Origin: Neodontobutis hainanensis
Lineage: Eukaryota > Chordata > Actinopteri > Gobiiformes > Odontobutidae
NCBI GenBank assembly: GCA_024349245.1
Contig: JALDNG010000004.1
Coordinates: 5,450,001 to 5,514,000, forward strand
DNA: 64,000 nt
Direction: 5' to 3'
Shown here: positions 34,101 through 49,100 of the stretch, piece after piece
Numbering within the stretch: the stretch's first letter is position 1
How the letters are laid out: each line of letters begins with the position of its first letter
Notes under the pieces: generated by a model
Told to the model about the DNA's origin: nothing
The model's input: only the letters and a program-made list of their open reading frames with translations
The model's database searches: none
Program-made: the position numbers and the translations under genes

Positions 34101-37100
34101 TCTCTTAGGACCAAAGATAAAGGGGACAAAGTTAGAAAAAGCAAGATGATTTGATTTTGATTGGGTCGACTATGCTTCTTAAGAAGCTGTGGGGCTGAGG
34201 CTGTCTTTTTTTGGCATTTGAGGCCTTAGTTCATGTCTGAGTGTGGTGACCCCACTTGACTGTAGTGCCTCCTTTTTTCCTACCAACGTGTCATATACAT
34301 TTACAAACTTTTGCAAATGAAAGGTTTTATGCCCTTGCTAATCATGTCAAGAGTTAAACCAGAGTTTATATTAATTTGATCTGGAAGTAAGCTTGTGTTG
34401 CAAGACAGCAGGATCTACAATAAAAAGCCATTTGGGCTTATAATATAAATACATATTCAACACTAATGCCAACACCAGCTAATAGGCCAGCGTTAAGATA
34501 CCCAAATGCATAGCAAAGTCTTTTGAGTCACAATGGACATACTGTTTCTATTTCTACACATTGTTAAAATGTGTTAATGGGTGTGGTGAGTGTTTGATGC
34601 CAAACCATTAAGGGGTTTTGGCCCAATTTGCTCCATCTGACATTTACTCAAAGGCGCACAGAGGATACAGATGTCAATATGAATAAAGAGCGACTCAAAA
34701 CTGTGTTTGTAACTCTACACAATAGAACCTTTGAGTAAGTAATGAAATATATAGAGTGCAAGTGTGTCCCATAAAAACAGGCTTCTGCTGCTGCTGCAGT
34801 TTATTATTGTGGAAGTTGGAGTTGAAAGACCTCGATCACGCCTTAATCTCTGAGGTCTTGAGCTGTATACTGTGATAGCGCAGCAGGGAGCCCATTTACG
34901 TCAACCCTGTCTGCTTTCAGAGCCCAGGGACAGGATCTATGTCTGGGGGGAGCATCGTAAGGTGCGTCTCATGATACAGAGACCTATTCCTCAGAGTCTG
35001 GGGACAACAGGTAAGTCACATGGTGCACTGCAGCGCTTTCCTTTTTCTTTTCTACAGTGTGAATAAGAGCACAGCGTCAAGGGGCTGAAATGCAATGTCA
35101 GAACTGCACAGTATTAAGGAAAAAAGAATTCTGAGATTATGCAACACAATAAAACAACTAAATATACCAACATGACTCAGGGGGTTTGTGAAAGAATATA
35201 CATGCTGCTACTCACTAGAAAATTGATTTCATTATTCAAGTTATTGAATAATAATATGTCAACAGTATTTCCTCTTGTCTTGGGACTGGACAAAGAATTG
35301 AAAAAATAGGAAACCAAGTGAATTGTACTAATGGCTTTGCTTCAGAGTTTTCACCATTTTTCCATGATTCCCCTCAGCTCTTGATATAAACAGAGGTTTC
35401 CCTCCAGCTCGAGTGTCTGCATGTCTCTTTTTCACTTTGAATGTGAAGCTGAGAAAACAGATTCATCAGGCGAATCCTAACTTCAGCTGGCTTCTATTTC
35501 CTCCCAACCTGTGGGTTATGGCCCACAGACAGTTGATGCGTCGCACATGGTTTTCTCTCCAGTTCTGGCAGTGTCCTCGCTGTCTGCTTGTATTAAACTG
35601 ATCAGGGCTGCTTTCTGTATTTTATTGGGCTCTTGCTCTCTCAAAAGGAAACAGCAATATGGATAGAGATGAGTCAATATCAGAATTTAAACAGTGCCAA
35701 ACAGAGCGTATATAGATTACAGTAAAAATATAACTGTAGGAATAGATCTTTGAGATAACACACTTGTACTTGATTACGCGTTAGACATTTTTTAAAGGTC
35801 CAGTCAAGGCTGTTTTACTTAGGCTCCAAAAATTTTACTCAAGACCAGAGAAGCTTAAAAGCCACTTATGGTTATTTGTTAACACAATTTTAATAGTGAG
35901 TGGATGGGATTTTCATTTTAAACAATCACATCACTCATTTCACTATTTTATTTAGCTATTTGATAGTATGTACATATAAACTTCTCTTGACCAGTCACGG
36001 GTCATCAGTCATGTCAGTGTGACTTCGTCCTTGACTTGGTCTGGTCTTGTTCTTGATTAGTGTGGTCTTGAGGACAACACATTTCATTTCTGTCAGCTCA
36101 AGCGTTTCTGACCTGCAGTGACATTTATTATGGAACAGGTGGTATTTCATTAACTCAAAGGCACCTAATGCACCATGTCCCACTGTGTAGGCATCTGGTC
36201 ACCCAGCATAACACTGGCCATGGCACACTGTAGGCAGGACTTAGTCAGGACTGTTCTAGGCTTCCCAAAAATATGACCGATAAACTGTACTAAAAAAGAA
36301 CAATGCGTGCCTTATTGGCTTTTCCTGTATGTGTCATAGAAGATGTTTCTGACTCCTGCTACAACCACAAACCAGTGGATTTAAGAGGGGAGAGTCTGCA
36401 AACATTAAGAATAGGTCTCCAGTCTACAGGAATCTCCACGTGGCCTGTAAAAATAAAGAGGTTCCGAGAAGCACTCTGCACAAGCTTATTCATTTCCAGT
36501 TATTTTTTGTTGTTTAATGTGGTTGGTAAAAAAATGTTTCTTCTAATTCTGATATTTGTACAGTGACACGTCAGATCACACAGCTCACACAAGAACGATT
36601 GGAAGAGAGCTTTGAAGAGTGAGTCTTGCCGGCTAGTACTATATGTACATCCTGACAATACAGACAAGTGTTTAGAGCAGACTAGCAAACCACAAATGCT
36701 CCTGAATGCTGTCTTATGAGCGTCAACATGCATTAAACAGCACTTGGAGACAGCATTGAACAGCATTCAATGACAGAGCGGACCTAACGGTACTTGTTAC
36801 ATTTATTGCTTTATAACTTTATGATGATACCTCAAGATCATTTGATCAAGCAAAAACTATATCAGTCATTCTAAATCAACTCACATTAAATGACATAAAT
36901 CGTATTATGAATTACGAATTAACAATAAAATTAGTTTTGGCTTTGTTTCAACAGGCCTCCAACACAATTCATATCACTAAAAGTAATCTCTATCCATCAG
37001 CAAGTTAGAGCAGCTTAGTTTCCACACCAAAGTCTATCTGATAACAATAAGTTATACCTTCAGAGGAAAGGAGGGTGACACTAAGGACAGATGCAGATCT

Positions 37101-40100
37101 GTTTGTATGTCTTTAACAATGTGGTTTCTACGTAAAATCATAAATTCTCATTTGAAGAAGGAAAAAAATTAAAACATGGCTTTGTTCTGTTGTAGAGGCA
37201 CAGAACAAACAAACCACATTTGTATCAGCGTCAGAACAACAAGAGGGTCACATGACCTAAATGGAAAATAAAGGTGGCTTTCACAAGCATCTGTGTCCCA
37301 GAGCGTGTTTGCTTCATCCTTCCGCTGTTTTAAACAAGTTGGGCTATTTTAAGTATCGGTTTTGTCTTTTTATAGATGAACAGAGACTAGAGTGTGAAAG
37401 AAATGTACTTTCTAAACAGCGTCAGTGACCACAAATGCACTTGAAGTGGGACAGTCGGCCGGAAATCCCTTTTCATAAAGACCAGCAAAAGAGTGTTGAC
37501 AAGAATTTGTGTGCTTTTTGTGTGTGTGTGTGTGTGTGTGTTTGAGTGGGAGTCCTCTGCTGTCGTACCTGGCTGCAGTGTGCACACAAACACTCTAAAC
37601 ACACTGAAACACTCTATTATTATTATTATTATTATTTAATAATTTTTAATTTGTTATATACTGTATATTATTACTTTGCTGGATGAAAACGTTTTATTGT
37701 TTTCAAAACAATGAATGAGAAATGTATAAACTCTAACTATAGTAACAACAGTCTACTTACACAATGTACATATATCAATAACATAAAGAAATAATCTTTT
37801 TATCTCTTTATGCATGTTTATTTTAACATGTTATAGTCTAGTATAAATCTGAGAATAGAATATAATAGCACTTGTTTCATGCAGTTTTTGGCTTGAACAC
37901 AAGTGAGATAATTACAGTCCTTTGAGACAACATGGCCCTGCCTGTGTGGTCCACACTGTACTTGTGGTTTACTTGGCAGCCAACAAGAGAACACAACAAG
38001 TCATCTTTTAATTAGAGCTGTGTTTATGCTCAGGGTAATGACTTAGAGACACTCACTGACGGCTGATAAGGCTCTCTTTCTTTGTCTCCTTCTTAACACT
38101 ATATGAAATGGATATGCTATATATGGCCATGGCTTGTCTGCCTCTCCTCTGGTCCCGTTACCCACAATGCACTCTTTATTACTCCTCAGTAATCATGCAT
38201 CACCAAATAGGGCTTTACTGTACTTTCTCTAAGACGCTCATCTGAAAATCCAAATAGCTTATCTCCTGTCAGTGAACATAAGTACACCTGCTGATAATCG
38301 AAATGTCACATCTTATTAAGAGTTGTGGGCTTATAACTGTGCATGCTATACCTATCCGATGCCACATTAGACCCATTAGGCACAGATCAATGAAAACAAG
38401 ATACAATAGTTTAAATCAGCAGTTATCAAAAAGGGGGCTGAGGCTTTATAATTCAGAAGTTGCTGACTGGTTTAAGTTGATAGAGTAGTAAGGGTTCTTC
38501 ATTGCTCCTGACTAAATCTGTTTTAAAATTAGACAATCTATGAAAATGAATGTCTATATTTCACCAGTGGCTACTGAAAAAAGTAAATCACATGCAGTGT
38601 AATCTCATGGTTGAACACCTCATAACTCTCACAAATGCATTCCTCAGATTCCAGTGTGAAAGATATCTATAAACACACGCCACGCAGGTATTCCTTAGTG
38701 TTCAGGTTGCTACATGAATGATAGGACAAGGTTCTGCGGCTACCCGTGCATGTGATTGTGTGTTCCTAAATGTGAAAGTCAGGTCGCCGGGGGATTGACT
38801 TCTCTACATCAACAGTGCTCCAAGGCTCTGTCACTCAGCAGGTGAACACCTCATCACTGGGGAACGCAGGCTCACTACAAAATAAACACACCACACATCT
38901 CGTGCATTTACCCACACGCTGTGGCCGTGCAATCCCAGCTGTATCGTTAAAAAAATGACCACAAATTTCACATGACAAGTTGACAATTGAAATAAACTGT
39001 GGTGGATAGATGTCAGGTCAGAGAGAACTCCATTGTTTGATGAAGGCAGAGTGTGCAGTCATTCACTGTCAGCTGTAATAAAATGGATGGAGATACTTAT
39101 AATGATTACCATTTGGAGGCAGGTAAGTGAAGCGCTGGTACTGGCTCCTCTTCCTCTTGCCGTTGCAAATGTAGAAGTTGACATGGACAGGGCTGGTTAT
39201 CCTCTGGTTCTTGTAAGGTGGGATCTCAACAACAAGTGTGCTCTGAAATACAAAATGAATAATACATTACTTTCTTTTCAGGCATAAACTACTTGCCTTT
39301 AATTTCTTTGCTGAACTAAACTGAAAGCAGCAAGTCACTTAAAATTCGGATTTTTGGCCCATGCCTTGACTTGTTTATGATTTTTCATCTGACATTTAAA
39401 TGCAGTAACTTCTTCTGTATAATATTAATCAAAAAATGTTTATTATGTGGCAGGTCTGTATTTAGGTTACTGTTTCCAAGAGGCTGGACTGAGAGCATGT
39501 TTAATTGAGCTAGCCTGCTTCGTGCAGATGCAGGAGTAGAGCCTGTGAGGTTTGTCCGCTGGCCGTGTTTGTCTCCACAGGCTTGACCCCAGGGCTTTAG
39601 CCTTTTCCCACTACAGCACCCAGAACAGAGGTGGCTGTCTCATTTGTTTGCACAGCCCTGCCTTCCTATAGAAAGAGTTCCCTGTCCGCAGCCCACTCCC
39701 CATAAACATACCCCAAGGCCAGACAGTTGCAAGTATGGACGGATGTGAACTTTTGACTGCTTTCACACTGACAGGGGAGCATGGGGAGAATTTGTCTGAG
39801 CGCTCATGTCTAATTCCTAGGATAGCTGTCACTCCGGTGGGGTATACACAGTCAGAATGGGGCAGTGTGACAGGAAGCAGATTTTTGTTGGTTTGCTGTG
39901 GGTGGGGGTCAGGTTTGGAGGTGAAGGGTCCGCGTCCTCGTTGCTAATTTGCCCTCCAGATGACGACAGGGGAAACATGCAGATGGCTGATTGAGTGTTT
40001 TTCATGATATGTGCGCACATGATTTTCCTTTTTCATTGGAACCAATCAACTTTTTGTGTAAATGAAAATATAGCCAACCAGGAAGGTATAGGTGGCCTGG

Positions 40101-43100
40101 AGAACTTTAAGGTAGCCTGGTGGCAGCAGACCAGGCCTTTCATGGTGTTTGTTGTATCTACAAATAAACTCACTGAGGTATTTGTCTTTCATCGACCCGG
40201 GTCTGCACACACTAATTTTCGAGCATCTGGGACTCTAGCCATTGCACATCAGCCAGCCCTACAGGCCAATTAGGCACCTCAGTCCACATACCCCCTGATG
40301 CAACCGAGTCATTTACCTGAGTCAAATAACATCAACAACAATAACAAGGAGAAAAACAGCCTCAAGTTGTCGCATTTAGATTTATTTTAGACTCGCAGTA
40401 AGGGCAAATTGCCTCGATTAGTTTAGACAAAAAGGTGGGGGGGTGAGGTAAGATGGGATGAGATGCCGCTGATGAAAGGCTGGAGCAATTCAAAACATAC
40501 TGCACACACACAACAGGTTTTTTCCTTGAGTACTTGGCGCTCCACGCTAAAGGCAGACATAACCGACCTGAAATCTTAATTAACTCCAGAGCACGAAAGC
40601 AGCTTTCTGCGACACGTGCAACAACAAAGCCTATTTCCTCCTTCATATTCCCATTTCCCAGTGTTTTTTCTATTAACAAAATGTGAACGAGTGCTAGTTT
40701 ATTTTCTAATTACAGCTCTCATGAAACACAGCAGGTAAAATCAAGGGTGTAATCTGGTCTTGGCTGCGTGATCCGGTACAGATGAGGTGTTTAAGTCCAA
40801 CTCGCCACTACACAACACATCTCTATGAACTAAATGTCTGGCTATGCTGGGAGGGCTTAAGTGCGAGCCTGCAAACAGTTAGTGAGTGTGTATTGGATGC
40901 AAAAACAAAATGACAGCCCGTGTTTACTTGGAGCGGATACAGAGATTTTGTGAAAATTCCATTCAGGATTGCATGGGCTAATCATCATTGTCTGTGTTGC
41001 AACTTGTAACGCCTTAGCAAAGGTTACATCATTACAGGGGACAGATGAGGAGCAGAGAAAATGAGAATGTGTCAAGGGAGAATGGGACTGAAGAGAGCAG
41101 GATCGGTCCTGATAGGATGATATGCACTTACAGATTTGACAGATTCCTTGTCCACTTTGGCTTCTGTCTCCCATAGATGATGACCATCTGTTGAGAGAAC
41201 AAAATAAATTATATTAATGCTGCAGTACAAACTGAACCATACAAAAAGGAACATGGTTATTTATAAACAATAATACAATAAGCTTGTCCATGTTCTAATA
41301 CTCAGTACTTGTCACCAAAATCAGAGCCTCAAGTAGTTCTTCTTGTAAATGATAATTAAAGCAATTTCTTTAACTTATAATTGTAGTTGTATTAAGTTAA
41401 ATTAGTAGAAACTGGGACATCTCCAATTTTCATTTAGTGTATTTTGTGAAAGTAGGGTGTATTTCTGACATAGCTTAAGCACACAATTTAGGGAATGAAA
41501 AAATAAAGATATATATAAAATATGCAAGGAAACTACTGCTATTTTTGGTCACATGGCCCACCAAAATAAAAACAATATTTTATGGGCCCAAAAGTCTTGG
41601 TTAAAAAAAGGATCTTCATCTACTTAAAAAACTTAACTTTAACACTGCACTTGAAAAGAGAGCCTCCCCCATTTGTCCTCTTTCTTCTCATCTAATGCTT
41701 GTTGTGGTAAGGAGGTTCCCTTTGCCGCGGCGCAATAAAAGCCCTGTGAGCTACTGCAGCTGTTTCGGAGTCTGCAAAAGCTCAGCTCACATTCTTTGCG
41801 TTTTCTCTGTGATTTCATGCCACACCTTAGAGAACAGACGCTGTGGGCTCTGCTAGGGCAATCAGCACAGACCGCAGTGCCAATATTTTCAGGGCTGTTG
41901 ACTTATTAAGCCTGTCAAAAATAGAAGTGACACAGAGCAGTCTTTGTGTCACTGGCACACTATGTGAGGTAATAGGAGCTAAGGCTCTGGTACTGTACGT
42001 TAGCTTTGCACTCGTTCACACAGCTTATAACTTTGGGACAGGAGACCTTCAGATAAGATAATCAACCAGTTTCCAAAAGATCTGGAAGATGTAAACTCTT
42101 CCTTCACTTCTTTTTAAGAGCTTTATGTTTTTCAAATCATGCCGTGAGTGAAAGGATAAAAGGGTCCCAGTCATGGATGGCTTATTATTAGTGATCTGTG
42201 GTAGTGGGGGCGGTCAGTCGGCTTTATTATCCAGAGAGTGAACATCAGTAGATATCTCTTTCCAAAACGTCCATATTAAAACTCAGTGAAGTAGAAAAAC
42301 AGACGCTAAAGAGATCAGATAAGGGTTTTCTATTTGAACCAAGGGAAATAAGAGTTGCATATGGTGAAATGTACATTTACTAATGGACATTATGCAGATG
42401 CAAGGAGGATAAAAAAATTGCACTATAAGGAAGCCATGAGTGCAAAAATTATACCGTTTGTATGCCATGTGATTAAAGAGAATGCAACACTTTAGAGTCA
42501 CTCAAAGTATGGAAGGACAATTGGAAAAGGTCAGAGAAAGAGACAGAGACAGACAAAGATGAGCATTCCTCATGTTACGTCTCGGGGAATCAAGAGGGAA
42601 CCTCACCCGCCTCCGCACTGGGACGCTGTCCAAGAGGGAAACCTTACACTACGACAGCAGCCCTAAGCTCTACAAGTAAACATGTTTTGAAACTTTTCTT
42701 CCTCACTTAATCTTTTCCCTCCTGCTTTTTAATAACGTTGCTCTTGCAAACCTTTTATGACAATTAATCTGTCAGACTTTGGAGTGGGGTTGAGGCCTCA
42801 TGTGGCATTTTTCGGCAAGTTAGAGAGTGCTGTACAACTGATAACCACAGAACTTTCCATTTACATTCGCAGTCTTCCTTGCAACATCTGCAAAAGGCTT
42901 CTGTTCCCGACAACACCTCCTCTTACACACAACTTGAACCCACACATAAACTCACTGAGAGACACATTTGCCCTCCGCATTTGCTCTGCCCTTCAACTTG
43001 AATGATTAAAACCCAAATAATAGCTTGAATAGGAGCTACTGTTTGTGACTTGGATGTATAATCCAAGTTAAACAGTGGCATGCACATGGACAGATTGTTC

Positions 43101-46100
43101 TGTGGCTACAGAATGTAAGTCTAAGGTAAACCAGCCATCTCCCTATTGCTTTGCTTTTCATGACTCACATGGCCAAAGGACAAAGAATAACAACAGCATA
43201 GAAAGTCAGGATAAGACTCTTATTCATCAGCCATCACAGGGTGAGGCTTCTTGGACTCATCAACTGAGTAGTGAGCCAAGCAACTAGTGTCAGAATTAAA
43301 CACAATTTACATTAATTGCACTGACCTTGTATGCGTTCCACATACAGTGGTCCAATAAACAGTGACATTATTCGTATAAAGGGGAACGTGAATGGAAGCC
43401 TTGGTAGCTGGCCTAGTGCTTGGGATTATGGAGTAAGCGTCATATTTGGCTCAGAGCAACCGCCAATAGAGCTAATGTTAATGGATACAACAAAAGTTAT
43501 GATACTGGTTAACTTCAACTTTAACTTGCAATAGAAAATCATATGACATAGATAAGAAAGTCCAAGTTACAATGTTGGTATAACAGTCTAACTTCAAAGC
43601 AACATTTTTACCATTACAAAAAAAAAAAATTTGGATGATTTGTTCAAAGCTAGTGGCAGGTTGATCTGTGTTTATCACATTGGGAAACCACTGACAGTTT
43701 GGGATGACTGTTGATTGGTTTGGTTATTATGTCATTTGTTATTATGTAACAATCTAATGACATACACTTTGGAAAACTCTTACTCCCATTGTTAATTTCA
43801 AATGTCACTTTGTGACACAACCCACTTATAATTCTGGAGAGGATATTGGCCAATACTTTTAATTGTTGTGTTTATTAAGATGAACTGTATTTTCCATCTT
43901 TCTAGCAGCTTTCTTTCTGCTACCTGGCTGCACATGCTTCAGTAATTTTACACATATTATCTTGCTGTCCAACAAGGAGCTGAGCCCAAAAGTCAAATGG
44001 GGTTCCCTGATGAATGAGGCCAGACGTACAGCTGCTTTCTAGACAGATACACCTGGATCTGCCAATCTGAATGCTGTTGAAACTGGAGAAATGTGTGCCT
44101 GCTTCCAATCAAGAAGCTTTTGTATAAATTATTACCTCACAGTAGACGTGTGATAGGTTTATAGTCAGGAAGTAAGTTATTCTTGGCGTTTAACAGGTAA
44201 AGTGTAAGATGACTACACCTTAGAGTTCAATGTAAGGACAATAGGATTATTTAATTTCATTTTCACTTTTATCGGCCCTCCAGCTGTGCACCAAAAGAAG
44301 ACCTAAAGGTGGGAGCTAAAGGATCACACAGACTTTTACAAGTGTATAATATTTGGCAGTAAAGTATGTGTCACATATTTCAAAAATAAAAGCCCATGGT
44401 TGGTCTTCATGGTGTGTTGAACTCTACATAAGGGCCTAGGTAGGGTCACAACAAAAACTTGATCTACACACCTTTTAAAACATCCATATGACAGCAGTGC
44501 AGGAGCATGCTGCTAGTTCTAGCTTTTTTATCTGGCGCTGATGAAAATTTTTTGTTCATGGGATTTCAATGTTCAGGTGCTTTCAACTCAGAAAGTCAGA
44601 ATATTTACATTGCTATTCACAGACTTCATTCAAATAGTTTATTAACTTTTAACATGGCAAACAGTCAAATGTAAGGCTACCTTTCTTTTAATAAAAAAAA
44701 TGACTGAAAGACTTCACAGTGAAGACTTAGAACAACTAAAAATCCTCCTAATGAGGTCATTCTTCAGTCTGTAGCTTGAAGCAGAGGTGGAGGTTGACCT
44801 TATGGTGAACTAGTGCCAATGCTAGAGTGTGAGCAATGATTGTGATGACTATTGTAGCCTAAATCCAAAGGACAGTCTAGACATACCGCTAGAAGTACAA
44901 TACATTGACCAACTTGTCTGATGTTTAAACTTGCCCACGGTGGAAGCATAAACAGACTGAATGAACATAGACAATACAAATCACACCTGTGCAGTCTTTG
45001 ATCCTCTGCTCTGAATGTTTCTGAGAGAGATTCTGTAATTGCTTAAGGTATTTTGTTGAATTTGGATTGGAGAAGTCTTCCCATCTTGGCTTTTGGTTAG
45101 AAAACCTTAAAGCAGAAAATGGATTAGACCAGACTTCTCCTTACTGCAGGCTGCGTGGTACTGCCGAGCTCCAGGCATGGCTCCAACTGCGCCAGATGTA
45201 AAAACTATCCAGCACACCAGGGAATTCCCTTACCTCCTCTCTGAGTCAAAGTGTAGGCTTCCCCCAGCTCCTTTTCTCCCTCCCGCCTTGTGTTTGTCTG
45301 TCTGTCTGTCTCTGCCTCTATTTTCCCTGCCTCTAGCACTCATTCCACCCATGGAAAGCTAGACAAGCCAGAACACACACTGCAATAGGTGCGCCAGGTA
45401 TGTCCTAATACTATTGTGCCAAAAGAGCGGTTTGGGCAGACCAAAACACTAACCCTGCACTTACACTTAATAAATATAACAGAGGAGTTAAACCTAAGGC
45501 AACAATGCAAATGGAAAGTATCATAAATCCCAGCATTGTGGCTTTTGCAAAATGTACAAAACTATAAATGATAAGGTTTAATAAGAACAGGTCGACATTA
45601 TTAAAAAGCCTGCTTTCATTGTAACTGCTTTGAGCGGAAAATGTGGATGTGAGAGTTCGTGAGTCTATCATTATCTAGCTACAGTCTAATTATCAGACTT
45701 TCCTGGCGATGTTGTTGGTGATGAACTAAGAAATTGGAACGCACATACGGCAAAGTGCTATTGACTGATGGAATAAACATAAGATATTTTTGCTTTTACT
45801 TTTTTGGAAACATTCAGAAAGTTCTGTTGTGTTTATTTAGGTATCATTTTTTAATATTATCAATTGTATTATCATGTGTAAACCAGAGTTAAATAGGAAT
45901 GTTTGCAGTCAGACCTAACACAATCCTTCAACTAGAAAACATTTAAATAAGTCTGGGGCATGACACTGGTATGTCAAAATCGATATTTTATATAAATTCA
46001 TAAATGCCAATTTACACCTGGTGTGAAGCACGACAACCTCAAAGTTCATTATCGCTACATCTGTTGTATCTAGTGACACTAACAGCGGGTAAAGCCGGTA

Positions 46101-49100
46101 GTTTGGCCAGTAACCTTCTACTGTCTTGTGCTATAAAGATGATGTATATTCAAAAATCTCATGAACCCCAGAAGTCACACATCTGCAATGACCTTTTCAG
46201 TGTCCAGACAATGTAAAAATCCCACACTTCAATTGTCTGCCCTCACATTACTAAAGAGCTCATTTGATCACAATAATATAATGGATCCTCTTTTCCTGCC
46301 TCTCCTCCATTTCTCCCCCTCGATCCTCTGAGGTTCTTGCTTTTTCCGATTCACCCCTCTACAGGGAATCCCTCATGGAAGACTCTCTGAAAACACTTCC
46401 TACTGAGCAAGGCAAACAGGCCTGCAGGCGAACACAGCACAACACACACACACCAAACCCAGTAAACACACACACATGGCGTGGAGTTTGCATCACTTAT
46501 CCTGTGGGTGACAAAGTGGAGCAGTGGGGATGCATGTGCCACTTGAAAAAAAAAAAGGTTAAAGTAATTATTTTTCAAGGTCCAAGGAGCTCTGCTTATT
46601 TGAATCTAGGGACATCCCAGGGGCTCATCTTTGCAACAATGATATAAGAATATTAAATAATGTATCATTATGAAAAAATAAATATATTATATAACTTTGT
46701 AGGAGGTCTTGTAGGGTTCCAAGATTTTAAATGGAAATAGTACATGACTATACAAAGCCTTCAGCACTGTGCCAACAATTTGGGCTAAAGCGTATCTGTA
46801 TCTCATCAGTAGTTATTGTTGTTTTTATATTTCAAGCACTTAAAATGCATATTCTTAATTTTATGCAATACAATGACATTTGACAAGCCACTTTCCAAAG
46901 TCATTTAGTGGAAGTTAAGTTTTCTTTCTATGTCTTAAATCAAAATCTGCTGCCAGTCTCTTAAATCTTCTGAGATTTCTTATAGTGACAGTGGAACATG
47001 TTTCATTTGTGTTAAATCTGTGCAACTGTTTTCATCAGTATGTTAATTGCTAAACTTTTTCTTAAATTTACGTTTATTCAAAAATAGGCTTTTTAGAGCT
47101 GCGTGTGTGATCTCCCTATGACTCAACACACAAGATTTTTAACAGTTCATAATTACTCACACAGTGTTTGGGCACACTCAAAAAGCCGTCTGTTTCTTTG
47201 TAGATTTGTGGAAACTTCTGGAAGGTGTTTATTGGAGTCAATTTTGGAAAGTGAGCCGCTGTCCTGACCTTTGATGGCAGTGGCTGTAATGGCTGTCAGC
47301 ACTGTGGCAGACGCAATCATTTGTGATGTGTTGTACAAAGAGCCAGTGCACATACGAGCGTCCAACTGTGCAGCTATAACTGTGTCTGCGAATGGTAATT
47401 GCGGTAAGAAGCTCTGTATTTCATGGGTGCATTTAGTCATGAACTTTTCCAGAAGAATATAAAACAAATGTTATTGAATAATTTTGTAATATAATTATAA
47501 TTTTACTGGGTTCTTTCTTCCTTAGTCAAGTTAGGTCCTTCTAAAACAACAAAGGCTAGAAGTTTCAGTACCAAGTAACTTCATGTAAAGCCCCAAGACA
47601 AAACATTTTGTGACATTTAAATATATATTGTTTTTGGGGAAGACTATGTAAGTAATGGGTCTTTAAGGTTGACATAAAAGAAGACTTTGTAACTAGGAAA
47701 TCAAAAAAATAGGATTTTCATGTGAAGGGCAGGAAAACATTTGGAGTTTTCACATGGGCTAATGTCTTAAACGGGAATCAAGGACAGAGGTGAGATGAAT
47801 GCTGGGAGAAGAAGGGGAAATAGAGTGGTCAGAGGAGGTGGTAAACGTGCAAGGAGTCAAGTGTATGTTGGGATTTCCTCTTAAGGGGATCTCCCTCCAT
47901 GACTAAACAAATCCAGGAGGAGGTAGACCCAATATTAGCAAAGGCCATCCACCCACTGTTCAGCTCTGTCTCATCCAAAGCCTGTAACAGAGGTGTCGTT
48001 TCACCATGCTTAAGGTCTATGCAGTGGATGGAAAACAGGGAATTTAAAAACATGCTACGAGAGTTTCTTGTGAAATTCTCGCCAAGATGCACTTTTCAAA
48101 TTTTGGATGACCATTTAGAGTGTAGGCTTGACCATTTCCTCCTCAATAAACTGCTGCTCAGGCTAAATCTGACACTCAATAGAAACCCTAAGTCTCTTTT
48201 CCAACGTCGTATCAATGGAGGCAATAAAGTCCAAATCAACACATGCATCCATTCATAGAATAATCTTTAGTTACGTAAATACGACCAAGCCCTAATGTTA
48301 TTTCATCCAGGGCAACTTTAAGCAAAAATATAACTTTTATGAAGCATGTTATGTGGGGCTATTATCATTTGGTCAAGAGATATTTTTGTTTTCCACAATC
48401 AAAACTACAAATTATAAATACAAACTTTAGAGATATATGTTAGGTTTGTTTAGCCTATATTTGAGAGAGAAATATTTGCTAGAAAATAGGGTAAACAGGA
48501 AGCAGGGGGATCAAGGACGACGTTGAGGAAACAAACCTGAGTCAGGAGTCGAACCTTGGTCCCTTTGGTTAGTGTGGTGTGTGCCAATCTGAATCTTAAA
48601 CTGCAGCGTGTGGTGCGTGTGCATTTGTGCAGTGTAGATGTCTTTTTGGTATTTTTTCTGTCTCTCTTTCTTTCTTGCTCTTTCGCTTTCCATTGGGTAA
48701 TAAAAATTGGAATTATGTTTAGCTTTTCCTGAAGTTAAGAGGATTTGGAGTTTTGTCAAGAAACCACTTTTGCATTAACATTGTATTCTAACCACCTTTT
48801 TAAATTTGTGTGAACACTGTTGATGTAGGTAAAGCTAATTCCTCTGTGTGTGTGTCACCTGCATTTCTCAGAAGTATCCACACATGATTCATTGCTGTTA
48901 TAGGGCTATTTGTTTTAAATATGTGTACAGTGTATTTATTTATTTCTCTATGATTGATCATCTGGTGTAATGCACTATTTTAACTCCAGTATTAGCTCAA
49001 GCATTGTGTTTCAGGACTACAAAGGTTGCCACTATTTGTTTTGACTCAGTGGTTGCAATCAAGGAAATGATTACTAACTTGCAACCTCCTTCAGTAGCAC

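Larger units (their letters stand above)
33666..39109 (-). other. nfatc1 intron 8 with microsatellites
   Basis: 5.4 kb without a visible exon. It holds a (TG)n tract at about 37519-37541 and an (ATT)n tract at about 37614-37637. Confidence 0.7.

Noticed and set aside
46430..46485. CA-rich stretch
   Set aside because: Interrupted simple sequence, too degenerate to call a microsatellite.
47899..48258. 119-codon plus-strand frame within nfatc1 intron 6
   Set aside because: It looks protein-like in composition, but I recognise no family. There are no supporting splice sites, promoter or neighbouring exon. Not reported as a gene.
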